NCBI RefSeq assembly: GCF_028649595.1
Contig: NZ_JAQSLK010000005.1
Location: 62,001 to 126,000, forward strand
Direction of reading: 5' to 3'
Source: Campylobacter magnus
GTDB lineage: Bacteria; Campylobacterota; Campylobacteria; Campylobacterales; Campylobacteraceae
DNA: 64,000 nt
Part shown: piece after piece, positions 38,754 to 49,860 of the stretch
How positions within the stretch are numbered: position 1 is the stretch's first letter
Layout: each line of letters opens with the position of its first letter
Made by a program: the position numbers and the translations under genes
Notes under the pieces: model-generated
What the model was told of the DNA's origin: nothing
Seen by the model: the letters and a program-made list of their open reading frames with translations, nothing else
Database searches by the model: none

Positions 38754-40016
38754 CTACCAATCAATTGATTGAAGCTTACCTAGATTTAATGGGAAGCTAA
38801 AGCTTTTATTCTCATTTACACGGATTATTCCCACAGCACTCTGGCTGCCTGCGTCTTTGATATACACGATGCTGCCGCCATCACTAGAAAAGCGCGGAAA
38901 GGTATTTACCCCAGTTGCTGTAAGCTGACGGATATAATCACTCTTTGTAGAGATTAAGTACAGGTTAAATGTGCGCTGGCTATACTCTGCACCACTCTCA
39001 CGGCTAGAGTAGACTACATAATTTTCCCAAGTAGAAACTGAGCTGTTGTTTTTGCCGTGGTATACTAGCTGTTCGACTCCGCCACCATTTATACTAGTTG
39101 CAAAGATATTTGGATTGCCCATTCTATCGCTTACAAAAACCACTCTGCTATCATTATCTACGAAATTTCCATTTACATCAATGCCAGAATAGCTTGTGAT
39201 ACGCTTGGCTGAGCGAGTGTTTAGGTCGTAGAGAAAAATATCACTTTGATCAGCTGGAGCCATTGTAAGAAGTAGCTTTGAGCCATCTTTGCTAACATCG
39301 CTTGCTACTACCATGCCACCACTGCTTGTGATGCGTGATTTTTGCCTTGTCGCAAGGTCGTATTTATATAGCGTTGGCTTGCCTTTTTTATGTGTAGTGT
39401 AGTAAAAGGCACTTTGTTCTACATTTGCCCATTTTGGGAAAATATTTAGCCCACCGCTTAGCACTACATTTTGATAAGTAAGGGTATAATCAGCAATTAT
39501 TATGCGAGCCTCGCCTGGCTTTGTATACTGCGAAATAACAATGCTTTTATCCATCCACTCAATAGGTGAGAGCTCAAGATTTCTAGCTATATCAGCGATT
39601 GCTCTGTGAGATAGAAAAGGCCAGCGTTTAAGGTCGTTTTGAGAATAATTTGCCTCAAATCTTACACTGCTATCTTTAGTGTCAATTAGCTTTACTTTTA
39701 GCATAGTCTCGCCACTACCGCCAGCTAGTTCATAGCGAAGCACAAAAGCTGGATTTTTAGCAGCTATTTCAGCACCTAGTGGAGCATCGTATGTTGTCTT
39801 CTCAATTCCCTCAATCACCTCAAAAGCAGAACCTACTGTCAAATCGCCTGCTATCATGCGTGAAAAACGCTCTTTTACATCACTACTAGCAAAGTTTGTA
39901 GTGGCGTCTTGGATAAGAATTCTAGGCAGAACTAGACCACGATTTACGACCTCAATAGTTGCATCTGCTGCAAAAATGCTAGTTATAAAAACTAGCAAAA
40001 CTAGGATTTTTTTCAT
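38754..40016 (-). CDS. tolB: Tol-Pal system protein TolB
   Basis: Periplasmic beta-propeller linking TolA and Pal during outer-membrane constriction. The 420 residues begin with the signal peptide MKKILVLLVFITSIFAADA, an N-terminal alpha/beta domain follows to about residue 150, then WD40-like TolB repeats (for example DGSKLLLTMAPADQSDIFLY and RVVFVSDRMGNPNIF). It is last in the exbB-exbD-tonB/tolA-tolB operon. The pal gene that usually follows is absent here. Confidence 0.94.
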   Translation of the reverse strand: MKKILVLLVFITSIFAADATIEVVNRGLVLPRILIQDATTNFASSDVKERFSRMIAGDLTVGSAFEVIEGIEKTTYDAPLGAEIAAKNPAFVLRYELAGGSGETMLKVKLIDTKDSSVRFEANYSQNDLKRWPFLSHRAIADIARNLELSPIEWMDKSIVISQYTKPGEARIIIADYTLTYQNVVLSGGLNIFPKWANVEQSAFYYTTHKKGKPTLYKYDLATRQKSRITSSGGMVVASDVSKDGSKLLLTMAPADQSDIFLYDLNTRSAKRITSYSGIDVNGNFVDNDSRVVFVSDRMGNPNIFATSINGGGVEQLVYHGKNNSSVSTWENYVVYSSRESGAEYSQRTFNLYLISTKSDYIRQLTATGVNTFPRFSSDGGSIVYIKDAGSQSAVGIIRVNENKSFSFPLNLGKLQSIDW

Positions 40017-40019
40017 TTT

Positions 40020-40850
40020 TTACTCCATTTCAAATTCAATTTGATCACTTAATTTTATTTTAAAACTCTCACGCTCGCCACTTGGTGTAGCTGGGAATTT
40101 CACGCTTTTTAGCCCTTCAAGCAAATCTCTAGCCTTGCTTTGAAACTCAGGGTCGTATGAACGAGAGATGAAATTATACCTTAAAAGTTTGCCATCTGCG
40201 CTAAAAGTCATCTCAACTTCTACGCTATCGTTTGAACTAGCTAGATACTTTTGCCAGCGCTGGGCTATAATGCGCGTGATAGCTCCTCTAAATTCATCAA
40301 AAGTGCCAGTTAGCCCTGCTTTTGGCGCAGCTACTTTATCGCTAGTTTGCAAGGCATTTAGAGCATCCATTGCTTTTTGCTCAGCGCTTTTATTTTCTTT
40401 AGCACTTTTTTTATTGCTTTGAGTAGCTTTTGGTTTAGCTGGTGGCTTTGGTGGCACTTTTATATCATTAAATAACGCTCCCATATCCACTGGTTCTGGC
40501 TCAGGTGGCGCAGGCTGTGGCTCAGGCTCTTTTGGCGTTTCTACGGCTTTATTTGTAGTGATTTGCTCTTCTATTGGCTCTATTTTGTCAGGCTCAGGTT
40601 TTGGCGGCTCAGGTTCTATGGGCTTTGGTTCTGGTTTTTCTACCTTTGGAGCAGTGACAACATCTGCTCTTTCTTCTGTTACTATCATAACATCCATAAA
40701 AGCATCAGGCGTGTCTGTGTATTTCTCTGCTATTTGCGTAGCCGTGCCTGCTTTATGCACTATAAAGCCCAAGAGTGCTATATAAATAGCAAGAGAAATA
40801 ATAAAGGCGTTAAATGTAGGAAAATTTTCACCGATTTTGCGCTGTTTCAT
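40020..40850 (-). CDS. TonB/TolA-family energy transducer
   Basis: A 276-residue bitopic protein: an N-terminal membrane anchor (FNAFIISLAIYIALLGFIVH), a long Pro/Glu/Lys-rich periplasmic spacer (residues about 68-140, with PEPKPIEPEPPKPEP) and a C-terminal domain with a TonB-like signature (VEVEMTFSADGKLLRYNFIS). Its position between exbD and tolB makes it the TolA equivalent, as for Cj0111 of C. jejuni; a role with TonB-dependent receptors is possible. ATGA overlap with exbD. Confidence 0.87.
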   Translation of the reverse strand: MKQRKIGENFPTFNAFIISLAIYIALLGFIVHKAGTATQIAEKYTDTPDAFMDVMIVTEERADVVTAPKVEKPEPKPIEPEPPKPEPDKIEPIEEQITTNKAVETPKEPEPQPAPPEPEPVDMGALFNDIKVPPKPPAKPKATQSNKKSAKENKSAEQKAMDALNALQTSDKVAAPKAGLTGTFDEFRGAITRIIAQRWQKYLASSNDSVEVEMTFSADGKLLRYNFISRSYDPEFQSKARDLLEGLKSVKFPATPSGERESFKIKLSDQIEFEME

Positions 40851-41236
40851 CGTGTCTCTAATGCGACATTGTTATATCGAGCAAGCTTTAATGAGCGAAG
40901 CACACTCATAACATCTGCGTATCTTAGCCCCTCATCTGCTTTTAGGTAGACTTGAGAGTCTGTGCTATACTGACTTTGAAGTAGCACAAGACGGTCAGCA
41001 AGCGCACTTAGCTCAAACATGTCTTTATCAATATAAACTTTTCTATCTAAAGTAATGCGGATAGTTAAAGCTTTTCTATCCATAGGCTTTGATTTGCTTT
41101 GTGTGCCTTGTGGGACTATGATTTTTTCTTCATAAATAAGTGCCGGCATGGCGACCATAAGAATCGCCAACAACACTAGCATAATATCCACCAAAGGGGT
41201 GATATTTAATTCTGGATTTTCGTCGTAGTTTATCAT
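40847..41236 (-). CDS. exbD: ExbD/TolR biopolymer transport protein
   Basis: A 129-residue inner-membrane protein with one N-terminal helix carrying the essential Asp (PLVDIMLVLLAILMV) and a periplasmic domain ending KLARYNNVALETR. It forms the proton-driven motor with ExbB/TolQ. It overlaps both neighbours by four bases. Confidence 0.93.
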   Translation of the reverse strand: MINYDENPELNITPLVDIMLVLLAILMVAMPALIYEEKIIVPQGTQSKSKPMDRKALTIRITLDRKVYIDKDMFELSALADRLVLLQSQYSTDSQVYLKADEGLRYADVMSVLRSLKLARYNNVALETR

Positions 41237-41787
41237 TTGTTACTTAAAAGTACGCTAGCTTCACGCTTTATTAGACTTAAAATTTCATAGGCTTTGCGTT
41301 TAATCAAAAGATTGAAGCTATAAGCTGGAATCGCTACAAAAATACCGCATCCAGTAGCCACCAAAGCTTCTGAGATAGAACGAGCAATAGCATTTATACC
41401 ACCTGTTCCATCGCCTAAGTCAGCAAAGGTTTCTAGAATTCCCACCACAGTACCAAAAAGCCCTATAAAAGGCGAAGTAGAAGCTACTATAGCAAGCAAT
41501 GTAAGCCCACTAGTAGATCTACTCTCAGCTAAGCCGATGTAAACATCTAGTTTTTCTTTATTTACGCTATTACTGCATTTTTTTAGCACTGAACTTGTGT
41601 TTTCTATCTTGCCACCAATCAAAATACTCTCTAAAGCTGATTGTTCCTTTGCTCTCCAAACACCAAGTGCTAAATAGCGTGAAAGCAAAATAGTAAAACT
41701 CAAAATAAAATAAACAGATAGCCAAGCTATCACTATAATAGTAATAGCCGAGCTATTTGTAAGAAAAGTGGCTATAGCATTCCACAT
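41233..41787 (-). CDS. exbB: ExbB/TolQ biopolymer transport protein
   Basis: A 184-residue MotA/TolQ/ExbB family proton-channel protein with three membrane segments. The conserved STSPFIGLFGTVVGILETF and SEALVATGCGIFVAIPAY helices line the channel. It is the first gene of the Tol group, starting six bases before atpC in transcription order (atpC stop 41794), so it may be transcribed from the ATP synthase operon. Confidence 0.93.
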   Translation of the reverse strand: MWNAIATFLTNSSAITIIVIAWLSVYFILSFTILLSRYLALGVWRAKEQSALESILIGGKIENTSSVLKKCSNSVNKEKLDVYIGLAESRSTSGLTLLAIVASTSPFIGLFGTVVGILETFADLGDGTGGINAIARSISEALVATGCGIFVAIPAYSFNLLIKRKAYEILSLIKREASVLLSNK

Positions 41788-41793
41788 TGTATT

Positions 41794-42174
41794 CTAACGC
41801 CCGCCTTCTAGTTTTGTCATAGCAACTCTTAGGGTAGCATCATCATAGCCCATTTTGCCAATAAGAGCTTTTGCATCTTCTAGCTTTTTGGCTATTTCAC
41901 TTTCATTGCTACCTGATACTAAAATAGCACCATCTACAAGTACATCTACTTTGTTTTCAGACACTTCTGCATAACCCCAATCAACTGCTACGATTTCATG
42001 ATTACCACTGCTTAGTTCGATATCTACTACTCCAGCATTTAGTAATGAGACCAAAGAGGCGTGTCTAGGCAAAACACCAAACTCACCTTCTTTGCCTGGC
42101 AAAACTACGCTTTTTACATCGTTAGAAAATATCAAACCATTAGGTGTTACGATTTCTAAATGTAAAGTTTCCAC
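41794..42174 (-). CDS. atpC: ATP synthase epsilon subunit
   Basis: Central-stalk regulator of F1. The 126 residues start METLHLEIVTPNGLIFSNDV and contain PGKEGEFGVLPRHASLVSLL, the N-terminal beta sandwich. The C-terminal helical arm is present but short. It follows atpD by three bases. Confidence 0.96.
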   Translation of the reverse strand: METLHLEIVTPNGLIFSNDVKSVVLPGKEGEFGVLPRHASLVSLLNAGVVDIELSSGNHEIVAVDWGYAEVSENKVDVLVDGAILVSGSNESEIAKKLEDAKALIGKMGYDDATLRVAMTKLEGGR

Positions 42175-42177
42175 AGG

Positions 42178-43578
<1,401 letters not shown>

Positions 43579-43607
43579 TTAATCCTTTCGCAAATTTTTA
43601 CTCATTA

Positions 43608-43651
43608 GAAATTCTAGAATTCCTCTGTTCTAGGAATTCTAGAATTCTAGA
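43608..43651. repeat. Two palindromes between atpG and atpD
   Basis: AATTCTAGAATTCCTCTG and CTAGGAATTCTAGAATTC lie inside the ATP synthase operon, in the only sizeable gap of the group, where they would fold as hairpins in the mRNA. Confidence 0.85.
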
Positions 43652-44545
43652 TTATTTCATACTCTCAACACCGCTAATAATTTCAATTAGCTCAGTGGTG
43701 ATGTTACCTTGGCGTGCTTTGTTGTAAGCAAGGTCTAGTTCTTTTACCTTTGCTTTGGCGTTTTTACTAGCATTATCCATAGCCTGCATGCGCGAGCAGT
43801 GCTCAGCTGCAAGACTATCTATTAGCGAGTAATACATACCGTATTCTAGGTATTTTTTCAAAAGCTCGCCGATGATAGTATCATCTTCATTGCTAGGCTC
43901 AACTTCCATCAAAGAGTCAAACTTCTCAGCACTTCCCATATCAAGTGGCATTTGAATCGGTACGATATCCTTGATGCGAATCTCTTGGCTTATCATATTT
44001 TTATAGCCATTATGCACCATGATAATCTTATCAGTTGCTCCTGAGTTAAAGTCTTTTATAGCCTCATCGATAATGCTTTGAGCTTTTTCGTAAGTAGGCG
44101 TAGAACTAACGCCTCTATAGCTTTCCAAAATATCTATACCCTGGAAATTAAAAAACTCAATGCCTTTTTTGCCAATAGCTCTTAGGCGAACTTTGACTTT
44201 TTTGGCTTTATATTCTTCAATGAGCTTCTGGGTAGCATGGATTGTCGCCATGTTAAAGCCACCGCAAAGCCCTTTATCTGCGGTAATAAAGATGATATCA
44301 ACTTTATTTACCGGCGCATCCACATCGTAAAATTTTGGATTGCTAATAGCAGAGCCATATTTGTGGATTTTATACGATATTTCACTTAAAATATCTCTAA
44401 TTTTTTGTGCATAGAGCTTTGACTTTTTGGCAGCTTCTTCTGCCTTTTTTAGCTTAGCAACAGAAACTAGCTTCATAGCGTTCGTTGTTTTTTGGGTATT
44501 TTGAACGCTCTTGATTTTTCTTTTTATATCTTTTAAACTAGCCAT
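43652..44545 (-). CDS. atpG: ATP synthase gamma subunit
   Basis: Rotor subunit of F1. The 297 residues have the N-terminal helix [34 protein letters not shown] in the middle and the C-terminal helix ending [12 protein letters not shown]. Its eight-base gap from atpA and the following palindromes are the only notable context. Confidence 0.97.
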   Translation of the reverse strand: MASLKDIKRKIKSVQNTQKTTNAMKLVSVAKLKKAEEAAKKSKLYAQKIRDILSEISYKIHKYGSAISNPKFYDVDAPVNKVDIIFITADKGLCGGFNMATIHATQKLIEEYKAKKVKVRLRAIGKKGIEFFNFQGIDILESYRGVSSTPTYEKAQSIIDEAIKDFNSGATDKIIMVHNGYKNMISQEIRIKDIVPIQMPLDMGSAEKFDSLMEVEPSNEDDTIIGELLKKYLEYGMYYSLIDSLAAEHCSRMQAMDNASKNAKAKVKELDLAYNKARQGNITTELIEIISGVESMK

Positions 44546-44553
44546 GTTCGCCC

Positions 44554-46071
44554 TTACTCAGCGCTAAAAGTAGCCTTAAACTCACTTAACGCTTTTTCAA
44601 GTTTTTCTTCAATATCTTTTTCTACTGATTTTTTAGAACGAATTTGCTCAAAAATATCAGGATACTTTGCCTCAATATACGGATATAACTCAGCTTCAAA
44701 TTTATTTACAGCTGAAGCTGGAATATCATCTAGGTAGCCATGAGAACCAGCATAGATTAGCACTACTTGATTTTCTACTGGAAGTGGGCTATATGGAGGT
44801 TGTTTTAGAACTTCAACCATGCGTTGACCACGCTCAAGTTGTTTACGACTGCTCTCATCAAGGTCGCTAGCAAACTGAGCAAAGGCTTGAAGCTCACGAT
44901 ATTGAGCTAGTTCTAGGCGAAGTGTGCCTGAGACTTTTTTGATAGCTTTGATTTGTGCTGCACCACCAACACGGCTAACAGAAAGACCAACATTGATCGC
45001 TGGGCGAACACCTGAGTTAAATAGGTCACTCTCCAAGAAGATTTGTCCATCTGTAATAGAAATAACATTTGTTGGGATATATGCTGATACATCACCTGCT
45101 TGTGTTTCGATGATAGGTAGTGCTGTTAGAGAACCAGCTCCTAGTGCATCACTTAGCTTACTAGCACGCTCAAGCAAGCGAGAGTGTAGGTAGAATACAT
45201 CGCCAGGATAAGCCTCACGACCTGGTGGGCGGCGAAGGATAAGCGACATCTCACGGTAAGCTACAGCGTGTTTACTTAGATCATCATAGACAATAAGTGC
45301 GTGGCGACCATTGTCACGGAAATATTCACCCATTGTTACACCAGCATAAGGTGCTAGGTATTGAAGTGCTGCTGGGTCACTAGCAGAAGCTGCTACTACG
45401 ATAGTATATTCCATAGCTCCGTATTCTTCTAGTTTTTTAACCACTTGAGCTACGGTTGATTGTTTTTGACCAATTGCTACATAGATACAGATTACATCCT
45501 GACCTTTTTGATTGATGATGGTATCTACTGCTACTGTTGTTTTGCCAGTTTGGCGGTCACCAATGATAAGCTCGCGTTGACCACGACCGATTGGAACTAG
45601 AGCATCGATGGCTTTGATACCAGTTTGAAGTGGTTCATGAACACTTTTTCTAGCCATGATGCCTTTTGCTTTTTCTTCGATAAATCTACTCTCAGTTGCA
45701 TCAATTGTGCCTTTTGCATCAAGAGGCTCGCCAAGTGAGTTTACCACGCGTCCTATCATAGCATCACCTACTGGCACACGAAGCAGTTTGCCAAGGCGTT
45801 TAACGCTAGTGCCCTCTACGATTTTATCACTTTTACCAAGGATAACGACACCAACGCTACTTTCTTCTAGGTTTTGAGCAAGACCTTTTTCACCATTTTC
45901 AAACTCCACCATTTCGCCAGCCATTACATTTTTAAGACCATAAACTCTGGCAACACCATCAGCTACTGAAATTACCTTTCCAGTTTCCTCGACATTTACG
46001 CTTAGATCGTAGCTAGCAATACGCTCTTTGATTATACTGCTAATCTCGTCTGCTTTTAATCTTGCACTCAC
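44554..46071 (-). CDS. atpA: ATP synthase alpha subunit
   Basis: Non-catalytic nucleotide-binding subunit of F1. The 505 residues have P-loop GDRQTGKT at 171-178, the [20 protein letters not shown] block and the arginine-finger region [12 protein letters not shown]. It follows atpH by nine bases. Confidence 0.98.
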   Translation of the reverse strand: MSARLKADEISSIIKERIASYDLSVNVEETGKVISVADGVARVYGLKNVMAGEMVEFENGEKGLAQNLEESSVGVVILGKSDKIVEGTSVKRLGKLLRVPVGDAMIGRVVNSLGEPLDAKGTIDATESRFIEEKAKGIMARKSVHEPLQTGIKAIDALVPIGRGQRELIIGDRQTGKTTVAVDTIINQKGQDVICIYVAIGQKQSTVAQVVKKLEEYGAMEYTIVVAASASDPAALQYLAPYAGVTMGEYFRDNGRHALIVYDDLSKHAVAYREMSLILRRPPGREAYPGDVFYLHSRLLERASKLSDALGAGSLTALPIIETQAGDVSAYIPTNVISITDGQIFLESDLFNSGVRPAINVGLSVSRVGGAAQIKAIKKVSGTLRLELAQYRELQAFAQFASDLDESSRKQLERGQRMVEVLKQPPYSPLPVENQVVLIYAGSHGYLDDIPASAVNKFEAELYPYIEAKYPDIFEQIRSKKSVEKDIEEKLEKALSEFKATFSAE

Positions 46072-46080
46072 GCTATCTCC

Positions 46081-46614
46081 TTATTTAATTGCTTTTAATA
46101 TATGTTCAGTTAGTTTTTCTTTGAATAAATTCATAGAAAAACTTGCCTCAAACCCCAAATCAGAAAGCTCAATTTTGATACCATCATAATCTACTTTTTT
46201 GCTTTCAAACTCAATGTTTGCGTTTAGTTTTTTAGAAAATTTATCTTCTAGTTCTTTTTTGCTAGCTTCGTTTAGCTCAAACGAGCTAAAAATTGCGCCT
46301 TTGAATTTGTTATCTCTAAGAGCTTTTTGGTATGAAAACTCCTTAGAAATATCAGGTAAAGCCTCTAAGCGCTTAGCTTTAGCTAAAGTTAGCAAAAAGT
46401 TTGAAAATTTTGCACTATTGCACTCTACAAGACTTAGTAAAAACTCAGCCTTTTTCTCAGCACTTAGACTTGGTAGATTTATTATATCTACAAATTTTGA
46501 TGAGGCAAAAGCTGATTTTATATCGCTTAATGCACTATCAATTTGCGCAATCTCGCTAGCATCTAGAGATGAAAGCAATGCGCCTACATATTTTTTTGCG
46601 ACTACTTCATGCAT
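46081..46614 (-). CDS. atpH: ATP synthase delta subunit
   Basis: Peripheral-stalk cap protein joining b subunits to alpha. The 177 residues have the six-helix N-terminal domain (VVAKKYVGALL) and a C-terminal domain with the family's GIKIELSDLGFEASFSMNL-type strand. The start overlaps the atpF stop by one base. Confidence 0.94.
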   Translation of the reverse strand: MHEVVAKKYVGALLSSLDASEIAQIDSALSDIKSAFASSKFVDIINLPSLSAEKKAEFLLSLVECNSAKFSNFLLTLAKAKRLEALPDISKEFSYQKALRDNKFKGAIFSSFELNEASKKELEDKFSKKLNANIEFESKKVDYDGIKIELSDLGFEASFSMNLFKEKLTEHILKAIK

Positions 46615-47117
46615 TAGCTAACCTTTTTCTTAATAATATCTACAAGAGCTTGTTCGCTCACAGCAATATCTTTATCGCTAAATGCGTTATCAAGCACGCT
46701 GGCTACAGTTTTACGGACACTATCACGGCGAGCGAATTCTTTTTGTTCAGCAAAGCTCTCATTTAAAATTCTAATAGCAGACTCTGTATCACGCTCGATT
46801 TTTTCTTTTAGTAGTTTGGCTTCTACTTTACCGTTTTCTATAAACTCAGCAGCCTGAATCTTCATTTTCTCAGCCTTAGCTCTAGCTTCTTCTTCTTTGC
46901 GTTGGGCTTCAAGAATTTTATTTCTTGATTGCGTCATTTTCTTTTCTATAGCTTCAATGCGACCTTTATAAGCATTTTTGATAGGATTTGCAATGAAGTA
47001 ATATAAAATTCCTGCAAAGATAACAAAGTTAATAGTCCTAGCTACTATATCATAGTCAGGCACACCATCTTTAGCACCAAAAGCAAGTAATGGTAGAAAT
47101 AACAATAATGCTTTCAT
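46614..47117 (-). CDS. atpF: ATP synthase b subunit
   Basis: Peripheral stalk of FoF1. The 167 residues begin with a short hydrophobic leader (MKALLLFLPLLAFGA), then a membrane segment (INFVIFAGILYYFIANPIK) and a long charged coiled coil. The hydrophobic leader looks like a signal peptide, a feature I recall from Campylobacter AtpF. It pairs with atpF' upstream. Confidence 0.93.
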   Translation of the reverse strand: MKALLLFLPLLAFGAKDGVPDYDIVARTINFVIFAGILYYFIANPIKNAYKGRIEAIEKKMTQSRNKILEAQRKEEEARAKAEKMKIQAAEFIENGKVEAKLLKEKIERDTESAIRILNESFAEQKEFARRDSVRKTVASVLDNAFSDKDIAVSEQALVDIIKKKVS

Positions 47118-47127
47118 TACTAACCCC

Positions 47128-47550
47128 TTAAAGCTTTGATAAAACTGATTTTATCTCAGTTTTGATTATAGGTAAATTATCGCTTAAGGCTACTTTTAGA
47201 GCTTCTTGCTCAGTTTTTAGACCAGCTTCAAATTCCTTATAATCAGCCTCAAGTCTAGCTCGCTCAGCATCGATTTTACTCTTGCTAAGTTCATTTGCAC
47301 TTTGAATAGCTGCTGCTTTTAGCTTAGATACTTCATCCCTAGCACTTGCTAGGATAGCAGCACACTCTTCTTCGTATTTTTTTGTGTCGTTGCCGTATTT
47401 TGAAAGCTCTTTTTCTTCATTTGCGATGCTTTCATTGCGGTTATCCACAAAGCTTAAAATAGGCTTGTATAAAATCACATTTAGCAAGTAAATCATAACT
47501 AGAAAAACTACTACTGTAATTCCAAGCAGTTTTGGATCAATTTCAAGCAT
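47128..47550 (-). CDS. atpF': ATP synthase b' subunit
   Basis: Second peripheral-stalk subunit, which forms a b/b' heterodimer in this class. The 140 residues have one N-terminal membrane helix (GITVVVFLVMIYLLNVILY) with the conserved KPILSFVDNRN after it, then a coiled coil rich in Glu, Lys and Ala. First gene of the ATP synthase group; the upstream palindrome at 47573-47590 lies in its promoter region. Confidence 0.93.
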   Translation of the reverse strand: MLEIDPKLLGITVVVFLVMIYLLNVILYKPILSFVDNRNESIANEEKELSKYGNDTKKYEEECAAILASARDEVSKLKAAAIQSANELSKSKIDAERARLEADYKEFEAGLKTEQEALKVALSDNLPIIKTEIKSVLSKL

Positions 47551-47572
47551 TTTACCCCTTTCATAAAGTTTG

Positions 47573-47590
47573 AGAATTCTAGAATTCCCT
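47573..47590. repeat. Single palindrome between parB and atpF'
   Basis: GAGAATTCTAGAATTCCC in the ~80-base spacer. Confidence 0.8.
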
Positions 47591-47632
47591 ATAAATTCTC
47601 AAAAATTTTTTGTAATCTTACAATAATAAAGT

Positions 47633-48454
47633 CTAAACTTTGCTTAATTTTGCCAATAATTTATCAATTTCTTTAAGTTCTTTAAAGCTCAAAGTGATTT
47701 TATTCCCACTTGTAGTGCTTGAAAAACCTAGTTCTTTAAAGCGGTTTTTTAGCTTTAAAACACCACTATTTAGTTCATCTGCGGTCTTTGGCTTTTTGAT
47801 TTTTTTCACCAATTCTTCAGTATCTCTTACGCTTAGATTTTGCCCTACTATGCTATCAGCTAGCATTTTTTCATCATTTTTGCTAAGCCCTACTAGCACT
47901 TTTGCATGTCCGCTTGAGATTTTTTTATCTTCTATTAGTTTTTGTGTTTTCTCATCTAGGCTTAGTAGACGCAGGGTATTTGTAACCCAAGTGCGTGATT
48001 TTTTTAGCGAACTTGCTAGTTCTTCTTGTGTTATATCGTGTTCGCTGATTAGTTCTTTTAGTGATTTTGCTAGCTCTATTGGATTTAGATTTTCTCTTTG
48101 GATATTTTCTATTAAGGCTAGTTCTCGCAGGTTTTTTTCAGCTGTGCTTAGCACAATCGCTTTTATTTGGGTCTTTCCTAGCATTTTTGTAGCACGCATA
48201 CGGCGCTCACCTGCTATTAGCAAGTAGTCTTTTTCACTGCGTTTTAGCACCACTATTGGCTGTATTAGTCCGTGTTCTTTTATACTAGCTGAGAGTTCTT
48301 TTAGTGCACTCTCATCAAAGTTTTTGCGAGGTTGAAACGGATTTGCTTTGATATAAGAAAGATTGATATCTAGAACTTTATTGCTATTTAACTCTCTATC
48401 ATAGTCAAACTGGGCATCATCTAAAAGTGCGCTAAGTCCTTTGCCAAGTGCCAT
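47633..48454 (-). CDS. parB: Chromosome partitioning protein ParB
   Basis: CTPase clamp that binds parS and is segregated by ParA. The 273 residues contain the ParB/Srx N-domain with NPFQPRKNFDE and IAGERRMRATKML, the HTH DITQEELASSLKKSRTWVTN and a C-terminal dimer helix. It starts three bases after the parA stop. No parS-like TGTTTCACGTGAAACA was seen in the window. Confidence 0.95.
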   Translation of the reverse strand: MALGKGLSALLDDAQFDYDRELNSNKVLDINLSYIKANPFQPRKNFDESALKELSASIKEHGLIQPIVVLKRSEKDYLLIAGERRMRATKMLGKTQIKAIVLSTAEKNLRELALIENIQRENLNPIELAKSLKELISEHDITQEELASSLKKSRTWVTNTLRLLSLDEKTQKLIEDKKISSGHAKVLVGLSKNDEKMLADSIVGQNLSVRDTEELVKKIKKPKTADELNSGVLKLKNRFKELGFSSTTSGNKITLSFKELKEIDKLLAKLSKV

Positions 48455-48457
48455 TTT

Positions 48458-49231
48458 TTACCTCATTATCGATGTTGCTAGGCTTTGATAAGCGATAGAA
48501 CCAGTTGATTTACCATCGTATAAAATCACCGGTTTGCCAAAGCTTGGACTCTCAGCTAGCTTTACATTTCGTGGGATAATGATAAACTCTTCTCCAGTTT
48601 TAAATAGCTTGCTCTTAAAGTGGTCTTTTAGATCGGCTACTGCTTCTTTTGATAGGTTGTTTTGTGCGCTATACATTGTTGGCAAAAAGCCTTTGATTTT
48701 TAGTTTTTTATTTATGGTTTCTTTTACTACTTTGATGGTATTTAAAATCTGCGCAAGTCCCTCCATAGCGTAAAACTCGCACTGAATAGGAATAATCACA
48801 CTAGCACTAGCACAAAGAGCATTTATAGTAAGACTACCCAAAGTTGGCGGTGTATCAATGATGATATAGTCATATTCTTTAGTAATTTCGCTGATTTTTT
48901 CACGCAAGATGGTTTTATAGTCTTGTTCGTCGCGAGAAAACTCTTGCTCAATACCTACTAGACCGATATTTGATGGAGCTAGGTATAGATCAGGGATTTG
49001 AGTTTCTAGCACGATTTCGCTTAGCTTTTTGCTGCCAGTTAGCACATGGTAAATGTTAAACTCATAGTCTCTGCGTGAAAATCCAAGCCCAGTGGTTGCG
49101 TTTGCCTGTGGGTCTATATCAAGCAAAAGCACCTTTTTGCCTGCTACTGCTAGTGAAGCTGAGAGATTTACAGCGGTGGTGGTTTTGCCTACTCCACCTT
49201 TTTGATTAGCTATTGTTATTACTTCGCTCAT
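48458..49231 (-). CDS. parA: Chromosome partitioning ATPase ParA
   Basis: Walker-type ATPase driving chromosome segregation with ParB. The 257 residues have the deviant Walker A NQKGGVGKTTTA at 10-21, DIDPQANATTGLG and IIIDTPPTLGSLTINA (Walker B). It overlaps birA by four bases. Confidence 0.96.
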   Translation of the reverse strand: MSEVITIANQKGGVGKTTTAVNLSASLAVAGKKVLLLDIDPQANATTGLGFSRRDYEFNIYHVLTGSKKLSEIVLETQIPDLYLAPSNIGLVGIEQEFSRDEQDYKTILREKISEITKEYDYIIIDTPPTLGSLTINALCASASVIIPIQCEFYAMEGLAQILNTIKVVKETINKKLKIKGFLPTMYSAQNNLSKEAVADLKDHFKSKLFKTGEEFIIIPRNVKLAESPSFGKPVILYDGKSTGSIAYQSLATSIMR

Positions 49232-49860
49232 CTTGCTAAATATACCTTTTTATTATTTATGATAATTGCGCCATCATCTGCTAGGCTTGCATCACGAAGG
49301 GGCGTTGCTTTGCCATCTATATGAACGCTAAATTTTTTTGATTTTTCGAATTCTAGCAAGAATTTGCTTAAAATCTCTTTCCATTTTGGCAAATTTTTCA
49401 AACTTTTTTCAAAGTGCGATAAAAGCGTCATCGGCTCTATATCAATATCTAAAGTTTGCGCGTATATCGGTGCTTTGGCTATATTGATGCCTATGCCACA
49501 TACTACAAAATCACGGAATTTTGTGCTTAGAATTCCCCCGATTTTTTGCTCTAAATAAAAGTCATTTGGCCACTTTAGCCATGCTTTTGAGCCAAGCGAG
49601 CGCAAAACCTGCGTCATAAGATAAGCAAAATAAATGCTAATTGCGCTAAGTGGCAAATCGTCAGGCAGCATATCTTGCTTTAAAGCAAAGCTAAAATACA
49701 AATTGCCCTCTTCGCTCTCCCAGAGATTTGCCCTGCTGCCATATCCTGCGCTTTGGCTAGCGGCTGTGAGTATGACCGGAGCTTCTAGCTCGCCATTTTT
49801 TAAAGCTTCTATGAGTCTAGTTTGCGTTGAGTCGCAATTAGCTAAATATATTATCTCCAA
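49228..49860 (-). CDS. birA: Biotin protein ligase (no HTH domain)
   Basis: Attaches biotin to the acetyl-CoA carboxylase carrier protein. The 210 residues have only the catalytic domain: QSAGYGSRANLWES (the biotinyl-AMP loop, variant of GRGR), KWPNDFYLEQKIGGIL and GIGINI. The lack of an N-terminal HTH means it cannot repress bio genes as E. coli BirA does. The start overlaps fmt by 23 bases. Confidence 0.9.
   Translation of the reverse strand: MEIIYLANCDSTQTRLIEALKNGELEAPVILTAASQSAGYGSRANLWESEEGNLYFSFALKQDMLPDDLPLSAISIYFAYLMTQVLRSLGSKAWLKWPNDFYLEQKIGGILSTKFRDFVVCGIGINIAKAPIYAQTLDIDIEPMTLLSHFEKSLKNLPKWKEILSKFLLEFEKSKKFSVHIDGKATPLRDASLADDGAIIINNKKVYLAR

Noticed and set aside
47633-49231. Replication origin near parAB
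   Set aside because: parAB often lies near the origin, but no dnaA, dnaN, DnaA-box cluster or parS-like site is in the window.
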